Shown here one piece after another: positions 55,423 to 64,000 of a DNA stretch of 64,000 bases (the stretch's first letter is position 1; every line of letters starts with the position of its first letter). Under the pieces are notes generated by a model. It did no database searches. It saw only the letters and a program-made list of their open reading frames with translations, and had not been told where the DNA came from. This DNA comes from Neobacillus ginsengisoli. Lineage in GTDB: Bacteria; Bacillota; Bacilli; Bacillales_B; DSM-18226. The DNA is taken from contig NZ_JAUSTW010000007.1 of NCBI RefSeq assembly GCF_030813055.1, positions 253,667 through 317,666 on the forward strand, given 5' to 3'. A program made the translations under genes and the position numbers.

Positions 55423-56559
55423 ATGAGATTTATTATCCAACGTGACCGATTAGTTCAAAGTGTTCAAGATGTTATGAAGGCCGTTACATCAAGAACAACC
55501 ATACCAATCTTAACCGGAATAAAAATTACAGCAAATGAAGAAGGTGTCACCTTAACAGGAAGTGATTCCGATATTTCGATTGAATCCTTTATTCCAAAAG
55601 AAGAATCCGGGGATGAAATTGTTGAAATTAAACAAACAGGTTCTATTGTTCTCCAAGCAAAATTCTTTAGTGAGATTGTAAAAAAGCTTCCTACCGATTC
55701 AGTGGAAATGGAAGTCCTTAATCATTTACAAACCGTTATTCGGTCAGGGAAATCTGAGTTTAACCTTAATGGTTTAGATGCCGAGGAATACCCTCACCTG
55801 CCGCAAATAGAAGAAAGCAATAAATTTCACATTGCCACCGATTTATTAAAAGCCATGATTCGACAAACATTTTTCGCAGTGTCCACCTCAGAAACACGAC
55901 CGATCTTGACAGGTGTCAACTGGAAGGTTGAAAATGGGGAACTGACCTGTATTGCAACAGATAGTCATCGCCTTGCACTAAGAAAGGCAAGAATCGAAAC
56001 GGAAAATAATGAAAGCTATAATGTTGTAATCCCAGGAAAGAGCTTGAATGAATTAAATAAAATTATCGATGACAATAGTGAATTAATTGATATTGTTATT
56101 ACTGAAAATCAAATTTTATTTAAAGCAAAGCATTTATTGTTTTTCTCAAGATTGTTAGAAGGAAACTATCCTGATACATCCAGGCTCATTCCAAATGACA
56201 GTAAAACGGATGTTGTTGTTAATACAAAAGAATTCCTTCAGGCAATCGATCGTGCATCCTTGCTTGCCCGTGAAGGAAGAAACAATGTGGTAAAGTTTTC
56301 AACAATAGAAGGAGGCATCATTGAAATTTCCTCCAATACCCCGGAAATCGGGAAAGTAGTAGAAGAAATACAAAGCCAAACTATTGACGGTGAAGAGTTG
56401 AAAATTTCGTTTAGTGCGAAATTCATGATGGATGCTTTAAAAGCACTTGAAGGAACGGATATTAAAGTTAGTTTTACGGGAGCGATGAGACCGTTCGTCA
56501 TTCGTCCGCTTCACGATGAAACGATTTTACAGCTTATTTTACCGGTAAGAACGTACTAA
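55423..56559 (+). CDS. DNA polymerase III beta sliding clamp
   Basis: 378 residues, three repeated clamp folds: MRFIIQRDRLVQSVQDV, TDSHRLALRKA, and the C-terminal LILPVRTY. Tethers polymerase to DNA. ATG 55423 with GGAGG upstream; the open frame begins 45 bases earlier without a ribosome site. Confidence 0.98.
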   Translation: MRFIIQRDRLVQSVQDVMKAVTSRTTIPILTGIKITANEEGVTLTGSDSDISIESFIPKEESGDEIVEIKQTGSIVLQAKFFSEIVKKLPTDSVEMEVLNHLQTVIRSGKSEFNLNGLDAEEYPHLPQIEESNKFHIATDLLKAMIRQTFFAVSTSETRPILTGVNWKVENGELTCIATDSHRLALRKARIETENNESYNVVIPGKSLNELNKIIDDNSELIDIVITENQILFKAKHLLFFSRLLEGNYPDTSRLIPNDSKTDVVVNTKEFLQAIDRASLLAREGRNNVVKFSTIEGGIIEISSNTPEIGKVVEEIQSQTIDGEELKISFSAKFMMDALKALEGTDIKVSFTGAMRPFVIRPLHDETILQLILPVRTY

Positions 56560-56605
56560 GCTTGAAAAGCGGAAGTGACTAAAATCTCTTAAAAAAAATA
56601 ATATC

Positions 56606-56639
56606 GCCGCCACCTTTCTGGCGGCTTTCTTTCTTTTTT
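56606..56639 (+). terminator. dnaN terminator
   Basis: GCCGCC (56606-56611) and GGCGGC (56620-56625) form a stable stem followed by a T-rich run. Confidence 0.88.
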
Positions 56640-56712
56640 CAAGATTTTTTTGTAACTGGACCAATTTTTTAGTAAAATAAAGTATTGAGACCATTTCAGA
56701 AATGAGTGATAC

Positions 56713-56931
56713 ATGTTGCCTGTAAAAATTAAGGTGAACACGGAATTTATTACATTGGGACAATTTCTTAAATTGGCTGATGTTATTCAAACGGGTGGAA
56801 TGGCAAAATGGTTTTTAAGTGAAAATGACATTTTTATTAATGGTGAACAAGATCAAAGAAGAGGAAGGAAGCTTCGCGCAGGTGACAAAGTTCGGATTGC
56901 CGGCTTTGGAGAATTTTTGATTACCGAGTAG
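56713..56931 (+). CDS. S4-domain protein YaaA (RlbA)
   Basis: 72 residues with an S4 RNA-binding fold: ITLGQFLKLADVIQTGGMAKWFL and RRGRKLRAGDKVRI. Conserved between dnaN and recF. Probably ribosome-associated; role not settled. Confidence 0.93.
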   Translation: MLPVKIKVNTEFITLGQFLKLADVIQTGGMAKWFLSENDIFINGEQDQRRGRKLRAGDKVRIAGFGEFLITE

Positions 56932-56949
56932 CTAAAGGATCTTACGTTC

Positions 56950-58068
56950 ATGTATATTGAGCAATTAGTGTTAACGGATTATCGCAATTATGAAAGCCTA
57001 TCGGTTGAATTTGAAAATAAAGTAAATGTCATCCTCGGGGAAAATGCCCAAGGAAAAACCAATGTAATGGAATCAATTTACGTTTTAGCCATGGCAAAAT
57101 CCCATCGTACTTCAAATGATAAAGATCTTATTCGCTGGGACCGGGATTATGCTAAAATAGAGGGTAGAGTCCAAAAACAATACAGTTCGTTGCCATTGCA
57201 ATTAGTTATTTCAAAAAAGGGTAAAAAGGCCAAATGTAATCATATAGAACAACAAAAGTTAAGCCAATATGTCGGGAATTTAAATGTGGTAATGTTTGCC
57301 CCGGAGGACCTTAACTTAGTTAAAGGCAGCCCGCAAGTTAGACGCAGATTTTTAGATATGGAAATTGGGCAGGTTTCGCCAATTTATTTACATGATATGA
57401 GCCAATATCAAAAAATACTTCAACAGCGTAATCATTTCTTAAAAATGATGCAGATAAAAAAACAAACCGATCAAACCATGCTTGAAATTTTAACTGAACA
57501 GTTTATTGAAATGGCGGTAAAGATTGTTTCAAAAAGATTCGAGTTCCTGCATTTACTTGAAAAATGGGCCGGTCCCATCCATAAAGGGATTTCAAGGGGT
57601 CTGGAAACATTGAAAATTGAGTATAAACCGTCGGTAGATGTATTAGAAGGCCAAGATTTGTCGAAAATGAAAGCATGCTTTGAGGAGAAATTTAACAGGG
57701 TTAGGGTGAGGGAAATAGAAAGAGGAACGACACTGTTCGGTCCCCACCGTGACGATTTGTTATTTTTCGTGAACGGAAGAGATGTTCAAACCTTTGGGTC
57801 ACAAGGTCAACAACGAACAACCGCCCTATCTGTTAAGCTTGCCGAAATTGAATTAATTCATTCTGAAATAGGTGAGTATCCGATTCTTTTACTCGACGAT
57901 GTCTTATCGGAATTGGATGATTATCGTCAGTCCCATCTGCTTAATACCATCCAGGGCAGGATTCAAACCTTTGTGACTACAACAAGTGTCGGAGGCATTC
58001 ATCATCAAACCTTAAAAGAGGCCTCAACCTATAAAGTAGAGTCCGGCGTACTAAAGAAAGTGACTTGA
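56950..58068 (+). CDS. DNA replication and repair protein RecF
   Basis: 372 residues. SMC-like ATPase with Walker [26 protein letters not shown] and signature [17 protein letters not shown], Walker [12 protein letters not shown]. Loads RecA at gaps. 18 bp after yaaA. Confidence 0.97.
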   Translation: MYIEQLVLTDYRNYESLSVEFENKVNVILGENAQGKTNVMESIYVLAMAKSHRTSNDKDLIRWDRDYAKIEGRVQKQYSSLPLQLVISKKGKKAKCNHIEQQKLSQYVGNLNVVMFAPEDLNLVKGSPQVRRRFLDMEIGQVSPIYLHDMSQYQKILQQRNHFLKMMQIKKQTDQTMLEILTEQFIEMAVKIVSKRFEFLHLLEKWAGPIHKGISRGLETLKIEYKPSVDVLEGQDLSKMKACFEEKFNRVRVREIERGTTLFGPHRDDLLFFVNGRDVQTFGSQGQQRTTALSVKLAEIELIHSEIGEYPILLLDDVLSELDDYRQSHLLNTIQGRIQTFVTTTSVGGIHHQTLKEASTYKVESGVLKKVT

Positions 58069-58077
58069 GGTGGGTGC

Positions 58078-58326
58078 GTGTATATTCATATTGGAGAAGA
58101 CCTTAATATCAGGGCAAAAGATATTATTTCGATACTGGATAAAGAGAGCGTGAATTCTTCTGAATTGGTGGAAGAGTTTATTAAATATCATGAAAACAAG
58201 TTAGTCAACCTGTCAAAAAACCCCTTTAAATCGGTCGTGATAACATCCGACAAAGTTTACTTATCCCCAATTGCTTCCGGAACTTTAAAGAAACGTTCAA
58301 GTCAACTGAGTATACAGGAATTTTGA
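58078..58326 (+). CDS. RemB-like protein (DUF370)
   Basis: 82 residues; MYIHIGEDLNIRAKDIISILD followed by a C-terminal KVYLSPIASGTLKKRS. Small DNA-binding-type protein between recF and gyrB; its paralogue RemA controls matrix genes in B. subtilis. GTG start behind GAGGTGGG. Confidence 0.9.
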   Translation: MYIHIGEDLNIRAKDIISILDKESVNSSELVEEFIKYHENKLVNLSKNPFKSVVITSDKVYLSPIASGTLKKRSSQLSIQEF

Positions 58327-58391
58327 TAAATGAATGAAATAGTGTTTTTTCTCTGGGAAATAGATTTATTTTTGTAAGAAAGTGCAGGTGA

Positions 58392-60326
<1,935 letters not shown>

Positions 60327-60327
60327 A

Positions 60328-60367
60328 AAAGGGTAGAGGGACGACCGCTATCCTCCTTTTTCTTTTT
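60328..60367 (+). terminator. Weak terminator between gyrB and gyrA
   Basis: AGAGG and CCTC(C) arms with A- and T-rich flanks give a modest hairpin. Partial read-through into gyrA is likely. Confidence 0.5.
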
Positions 60368-60425
60368 ACCTAGTTCATATGGTGATTAAACTAGGCAGCG
60401 GCAACCATAATAGGAGGTACCAAAT

Positions 60426-62939
60426 ATGGCTGAAACACCAAATCCTCAAATAAAAGAGATTAATATCAGTCAGGAGATGAAATCTTCGTTTCTTGACTAT
60501 GCGATGAGTGTTATTGTTTCACGTGCCCTTCCTGATGTTCGAGATGGGTTAAAACCGGTTCATCGCCGTATTCTTTATGCGATGCATGATCTTGGAATGC
60601 ATTCGGACAAACCCTATAAAAAATCTGCTCGTATCGTTGGTGATGTAATCGGTAAATATCACCCTCACGGTGACGCTGCAGTTTATGAAACGATGGTACG
60701 TATGGCACAGGACTTTAACTATCGTTATATGCTTGTAGATGGTCATGGGAACTTTGGTTCAGTAGACGGTGATGCCGCAGCGGCAATGCGTTATACAGAA
60801 TCAAGAATGTCCAAAATTTCGATGGAATTATTAAGAGATATCAACAAAGATACAATTGATTATCAAGACAACTATGATGGTGAGGAAAAAGAGCCGGTTG
60901 TTTTACCAGCAAGATTTCCCAATCTGTTAGTTAACGGGACAACTGGAATAGCTGTTGGTATGGCGACTAATATCCCGCCGCACCAGCTTGGAGAGGTTAT
61001 TGACGGCGTATTAGCCATTAGCCATGATTCGGAAATTACTACTCAAGAGTTAATGGAAATTATCCCTGGACCTGATTTCCCAACTGGAGGGATCATCCTC
61101 GGCCGGAGCGGAATTCGTAAAGCATACGAAACAGGCAGAGGATCTATAACCATCCGTGCAAAGGTAGAAATTGAACAAAAATCGAATGGTAAAGAAGTTA
61201 TCATTGTAAATGAGTTACCATACCAAGTAAATAAAGCGAGATTAGTTGAAAAGATTGCAGAATTAGCTCGCGATAAAAAAATCGATGGTATTACAGATCT
61301 GAGAGATGAGTCTGACCGTAAAGGGATGCGGATCGTAATAGAGGTTCGCAAAGATGCTAATGCGAACGTCCTCTTAAATAATTTATATAAACATACAGCT
61401 CTTCAAACCAGCTTTGGAATCAACACACTAGCCCTTGTTAATGGACATCCAAAGGTGTTGAACCTTAAGCAATGTTTAGTGCATTATTTAGATCACCAAA
61501 AAGTGGTTATTCGCAGGAGAACAGAATTTGAGTTGCGTAAAGCAGAGGCACGTGCACATATTTTAGATGGATTAAGGATTGCCCTGGATCATCTGGATGA
61601 AGTTATTAGTTTAATTCGCAGCTCTCAGACAACGGATATTGCACGTGAAGGCTTGATGACAAAATTCAATCTTTCTGAAAAACAAGCCCAAGCGATTCTC
61701 GATATGCGTTTGCAGCGTTTAACGGGTTTGGAAAGAGAAAAAATTGAGGAAGAATATCAAAGCTTAGTCAAGTTAATTGCTGAATTAAAGGCTATTTTAG
61801 CTGACGAGGAAAAAGTACTTGAAATCATTCGTGAGGAATTGCTTGAGATTAAAGAACGTTTTAATGATAAGCGCCGTACAGAAATCGTAACAGGCGGAAT
61901 TGAAAATATTGAGGATGAAGACTTAATTCCACGTGAAAATATTGTTATTTGTCTAACACACAACGGCTATATTAAACGTCTGCCTGTTTCTACTTATCGT
62001 GCGCAAAGACGCGGCGGACGCGGAATACAAGGAATGGGTACAAATGAAGATGACTTTGTCGAGCATTTAATCACCACTTCCACACATGATACGATTCTCT
62101 TCTTTACCAATAAGGGGAAAGTGTATCGGTCTAAAGGGTATGAAATACCGGAATTTAGCCGTACGGCAAAGGGGATTCCAATTATAAATCTCTTGGGAAT
62201 TGAAAAAGGAGAATGGGTTAACGCCATCATCCCTGTTGAAGAGTTTGTAGATGATTGGTACTTGTTTTTAACAACAAAAGAAGGCGTTTCAAAACGTTCA
62301 CCGCTAACATCATTCGCAAATATCCGCAATAATGGCTTAATTGCCTTGAATTTGCGCGAGGGTGACGAGTTAATTTCTGTCCGTTTAACCGATGGAACAA
62401 AACATATGATCATTGGTACTAAGAAAGGCATGCTGATCCGCTTCCCTGAAACAGATGTTAGATCAATGGGCAGAACTGCTACAGGGGTTAAAGGAATCAC
62501 GTTAGACAGTGATGATGAAGTAGTGGGCATGGAAGTTTTAGAGGAGGATAATGATGTCCTTATTGTAACGAAAAATGGCTACGGTAAACGTACACCTGCA
62601 TCTGAATATCGAATTCAAGGCAGAGGTGGTAAAGGAATTAAAACTTGCCACATTACTGAGAAAAATGGAAATCTAGTTTCAATGAGAGCAGTAACAGGTG
62701 AAGAGGATCTGATGCTCATCACAACAGGTGGTGTCCTTATTCGTACAGATGTAGCTGGAATTTCTACTATGGGCCGTAACACTCAAGGTGTAAAGCTCAT
62801 TAGCATTAAGGAAAATGAAAATGAATATGTGGCAACTGTTGCTAAGGTAGAAAAAGAAGAAGAAGATATCCAAGAAGACGACGGTGAAACCATCGAGGTT
62901 CCCGGAGAGGAACTTGTTGATGAATCTTCAGAAGAATAA
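60426..62939 (+). CDS. DNA gyrase subunit A
   Basis: 837 residues. Winged-helix/tower with catalytic Tyr in [11 protein letters not shown] (about 124), coiled coil, and C-terminal beta-pinwheel with the GyrA-box-like [10 protein letters not shown], then an acidic tail. Introduces negative supercoils with GyrB. In the quinolone-pocket helix [13 protein letters not shown], residue 84 is Ala where most bacilli and E. coli (position 83) have Ser; Glu88 is present. GGAGG before the ATG. Confidence 0.98.
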   Translation: MAETPNPQIKEINISQEMKSSFLDYAMSVIVSRALPDVRDGLKPVHRRILYAMHDLGMHSDKPYKKSARIVGDVIGKYHPHGDAAVYETMVRMAQDFNYRYMLVDGHGNFGSVDGDAAAAMRYTESRMSKISMELLRDINKDTIDYQDNYDGEEKEPVVLPARFPNLLVNGTTGIAVGMATNIPPHQLGEVIDGVLAISHDSEITTQELMEIIPGPDFPTGGIILGRSGIRKAYETGRGSITIRAKVEIEQKSNGKEVIIVNELPYQVNKARLVEKIAELARDKKIDGITDLRDESDRKGMRIVIEVRKDANANVLLNNLYKHTALQTSFGINTLALVNGHPKVLNLKQCLVHYLDHQKVVIRRRTEFELRKAEARAHILDGLRIALDHLDEVISLIRSSQTTDIAREGLMTKFNLSEKQAQAILDMRLQRLTGLEREKIEEEYQSLVKLIAELKAILADEEKVLEIIREELLEIKERFNDKRRTEIVTGGIENIEDEDLIPRENIVICLTHNGYIKRLPVSTYRAQRRGGRGIQGMGTNEDDFVEHLITTSTHDTILFFTNKGKVYRSKGYEIPEFSRTAKGIPIINLLGIEKGEWVNAIIPVEEFVDDWYLFLTTKEGVSKRSPLTSFANIRNNGLIALNLREGDELISVRLTDGTKHMIIGTKKGMLIRFPETDVRSMGRTATGVKGITLDSDDEVVGMEVLEEDNDVLIVTKNGYGKRTPASEYRIQGRGGKGIKTCHITEKNGNLVSMRAVTGEEDLMLITTGGVLIRTDVAGISTMGRNTQGVKLISIKENENEYVATVAKVEKEEEDIQEDDGETIEVPGEELVDESSEE

Positions 62940-62947
62940 AGAAAAAA

Positions 62948-63006
62948 AGAGGGACCGCGTGTTCCTCTCAGGCTGTCGAAAAACCCTCGGCAGCCTCTTA
63001 TTTTAT
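62948..63006 (+). terminator. gyrA terminator region
   Basis: A 21-bp imperfect hairpin (AGAGG...CCTCT, 62948-62968) is followed by a stronger stem (AGGCTGTCGA with TCGGCAGCCT) and a T-rich stretch. The first hairpin is repeated exactly at 63689-63709, beyond the insertion remnant. Confidence 0.75.
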
Positions 63007-63075
63007 TCATTTACTTCAATAATTCACCGCGTTAATTTGTTATAATATTATTGATATATAGGCTTTTCAACAGGT

Positions 63076-63601
63076 CTGTTGATTGGCGCTCCAGGCACTT
63101 CGCTTTCCGCGGGCGTGCCGGGGAGCCTCCTCGTCGCTTCGCTCCTGCGGGGTCTCCCCTGCCCCGTACTCCCGCAGGAGTCTTCGTGGCTTCCGCACCA
63201 ATCAACAGAGTGTTTTCAATAAAGACCTTCAACTCAACTAATAAATAATAAAAATAAGTGGTGAAATCAATGTTTAAGCCAAAAGAGTCTAGCCAAAATG
63301 AATATGAATTTGTATCTATTGATGAATTGGTACCTGATGACCATCTTCTTCGTTTGATTGATAAATATATTGATTTTCCGTTCCTTCTTGAAAAGGTCCG
63401 TCCGATCGCAACACACTTGGCAAGGTTAGAAAAAGTGTGTTGCAATACTTTAGGGTGATTTGCCTCCCTGTTGATTGGAGCGGAGGGCACTCGACTCCTG
63501 CGGGATAGAGAGGTCACTGGAGACCCCGCAGGCCGCCAAAGCGCCGAGGAGGCTCCAGGACCTCCCCGCGGAAAGCGAGTGCCCGGAGCGGAAATCAACA
63601 G
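63076..63601. mobile_element. IS1182-like insertion remnant
   Basis: Two related, GC-rich hairpin segments of about 134 bases, each opening CTGTTGATTGG and closing with (CCA)ATCAACAG, lie at 63076-63208 and 63468-63601. Between them is the 5' end of an IS1182-type transposase. The bulk of the transposase is missing, so this is an internally deleted, non-autonomous copy. Confidence 0.75.
63270..63458 (+). pseudogene. IS1182-family transposase, N-terminal fragment
   Basis: The first 45 or so residues (MFKPKESSQNEYEF, VSIDELVPDDHLLRLIDKY, IDFPFLLEKVRP) match the conserved N-terminus of IS1182-type transposases; then the frame leaves the family and stops at 63458. The break coincides with an inverted repeat GCAACACACTT/AAGTGTGTTGC (63408-63443). 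A complete protein has about 450 residues. Confidence 0.8.
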
Positions 63602-63654
63602 GCCTATTTGCAGGGACAATCAATAAATTTGGTATGATTCTGACAAAATAAAAA

Positions 63655-63714
63655 ATTGCCGAGAAAAATACCCTTTCTCGACAATCTGAGAGGGACCGCG
63701 TGTTCCTCTTTTTA
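63655..63714 (+). terminator. Second copy of gyrA-type terminator hairpins
   Basis: A stem ATTGCCGAGAAA/TTTCTCGACAAT lies just before the repeated 21-bp hairpin (63689-63709), which here is followed by a true T run. It may be the original gyrA terminator displaced by the insertion. Confidence 0.7.
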
Positions 63715-63728
63715 TTTTCAAAAACCTC

Positions 63729-63757
63729 TTGATTATGAAAAAGATAGCTGATATAAT
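63729..63757 (+). promoter_or_regulatory. rrn promoter P1
   Basis: TTGATT (63729-63734), 17 bases, TATAAT (63752-63757). Confidence 0.8.
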
Positions 63758-63811
63758 CATTTAGGTCGACAAATTGATGTTATTAATTAAATAGTGAATA
63801 ATAAAAAAATG

Positions 63812-63840
63812 TTGACACTGAAAAACATAAATGATATATT
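63812..63840 (+). promoter_or_regulatory. rrn promoter P2
   Basis: TTGACA (63812-63817), 17 bases, TATATT (63835-63840). Tandem with P1, as usual for Bacillus rRNA operons. The leader then has the typical ATCTTTGAAAACTAAACAAA segment at about 63873-63892. Confidence 0.88.
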
Positions 63841-63982
63841 AATAAAGTCGCTTGTGAGCGGCATTGGAATATCGATCTTTGAAAACTAAACAAACAATAT
63901 CGTGCAAACAAACAATAACTATCAGTGAATCTTTCGTATGAAAGTGAAGCTGAGCCAACGTAACTTTTATGAGCTAATCAAC

Positions 63983-64000
63983 TTTCTTGGAGAGTTTGAT
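63983..64000 (+). rRNA. 16S rRNA, 5' end (partial)
   Basis: The window ends in GGAGAGTTTGAT, the universal 16S 5' sequence that continues CCTGGCTCAG in bacteria. Only about 18 bases are inside. The first base of mature 16S is estimated, not determined. Confidence 0.85.

Noticed and set aside
60510..60525. parS-like sequence in gyrA
   Set aside because: Only the left half (TGTTTCACGTG) matches; the right half diverges completely.
61994..62530. 178-residue frame antisense to gyrA
   Set aside because: Shadow of gyrA codons, Ser/Pro/Ile-rich composition, no ribosome site or family motif.
63032..63619. 195-residue minus-strand protein in the insertion remnant
   Set aside because: It reads through both GC-rich hairpin repeats and the antisense of the transposase fragment; composition follows the repeats.

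Overview
The window is the replication-origin region of a low-GC, endospore-forming Bacillaceae chromosome. The evidence is a Bacillus-type gene order around oriC: walRKHIJ-htrC, rlmH, purA, dnaB(C), rplI, gdpP, rpsR-ssb-rpsF, ychF, yyaC, parB-parA, noc, rsmG, mnmG, mnmE, jag, yidC, rnpA, rpmH | oriC | dnaA, dnaN, yaaA, recF, remB, gyrB, gyrA, then an rrn operon. Sporulation-linked genes (yyaC, noc, spo0J-type parB) are present. I cannot name the genus from sequence alone. Nearly everything left of oriC reads leftward and everything right of it reads rightward, so transcription runs co-directionally with replication.

Layout: 0-1.5 kb, an apparently solitary C5 cytosine methyltransferase. 1.7-4.3 kb, an S-methylmethionine recycling pair (mmuP-mmuM) behind a SAM-I riboswitch. 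4.4-6.3 kb, a nitroreductase/monooxygenase pair divergent from a TetR regulator, with a long inverted repeat between them. 6.6-7.4 kb, a YocH-like wall hydrolase. 7.7-8.9 kb, a tandem hairpin array and a truncated RND efflux pump. 8.95-10.37 kb and 10.37-19.95 kb, two accessory segments bounded by repeats of the 3' end of rlmH. 20-28.4 kb, rlmH, a CxxC protein, htrC and the wal operon, then a 5'-truncated M23 peptidase. 28.8-29.4 kb, four tRNA genes and a tRNA remnant. 29.5-53.1 kb, conserved core genes. 53.1-55.4 kb, the bipartite oriC around dnaA. 55.4-62.9 kb, dnaN to gyrA. 63.0-63.7 kb, an IS1182-like remnant. 63.7-64 kb, rrn promoters and the first bases of 16S rRNA.

The most interesting part is 8.95-19.96 kb. 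Imperfect copies of the rlmH 3' end and the bases just beyond its stop codon recur at 8.98 kb and 10.34 kb. They have the palindromic layout known from the ends of staphylococcal SCC elements, which integrate at exactly this position of rlmH, but no recombinase gene is present. Cargo next to rlmH is a coherent glycan-handling set: three CgeB/YkvP-like glycosyltransferases with C-terminal LysM domains, three NodB-type deacetylases of different completeness, an SDR enzyme, a double-LysM lytic transglycosylase and a GH75-like chitosanase. None has an evident signal peptide, which fits assembly of a spore-surface or cortex amino-sugar polymer from inside the mother cell. That function is inference.

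Other points: two perfect parS sites and one with a single mismatch, a PurBox pair before purA, DnaA-box groups at rlmH and between mnmE and jag, a DnaA-trio unwinding element before dnaN, alanine at the GyrA position usually occupied by the quinolone-contact serine, and several gene remnants.
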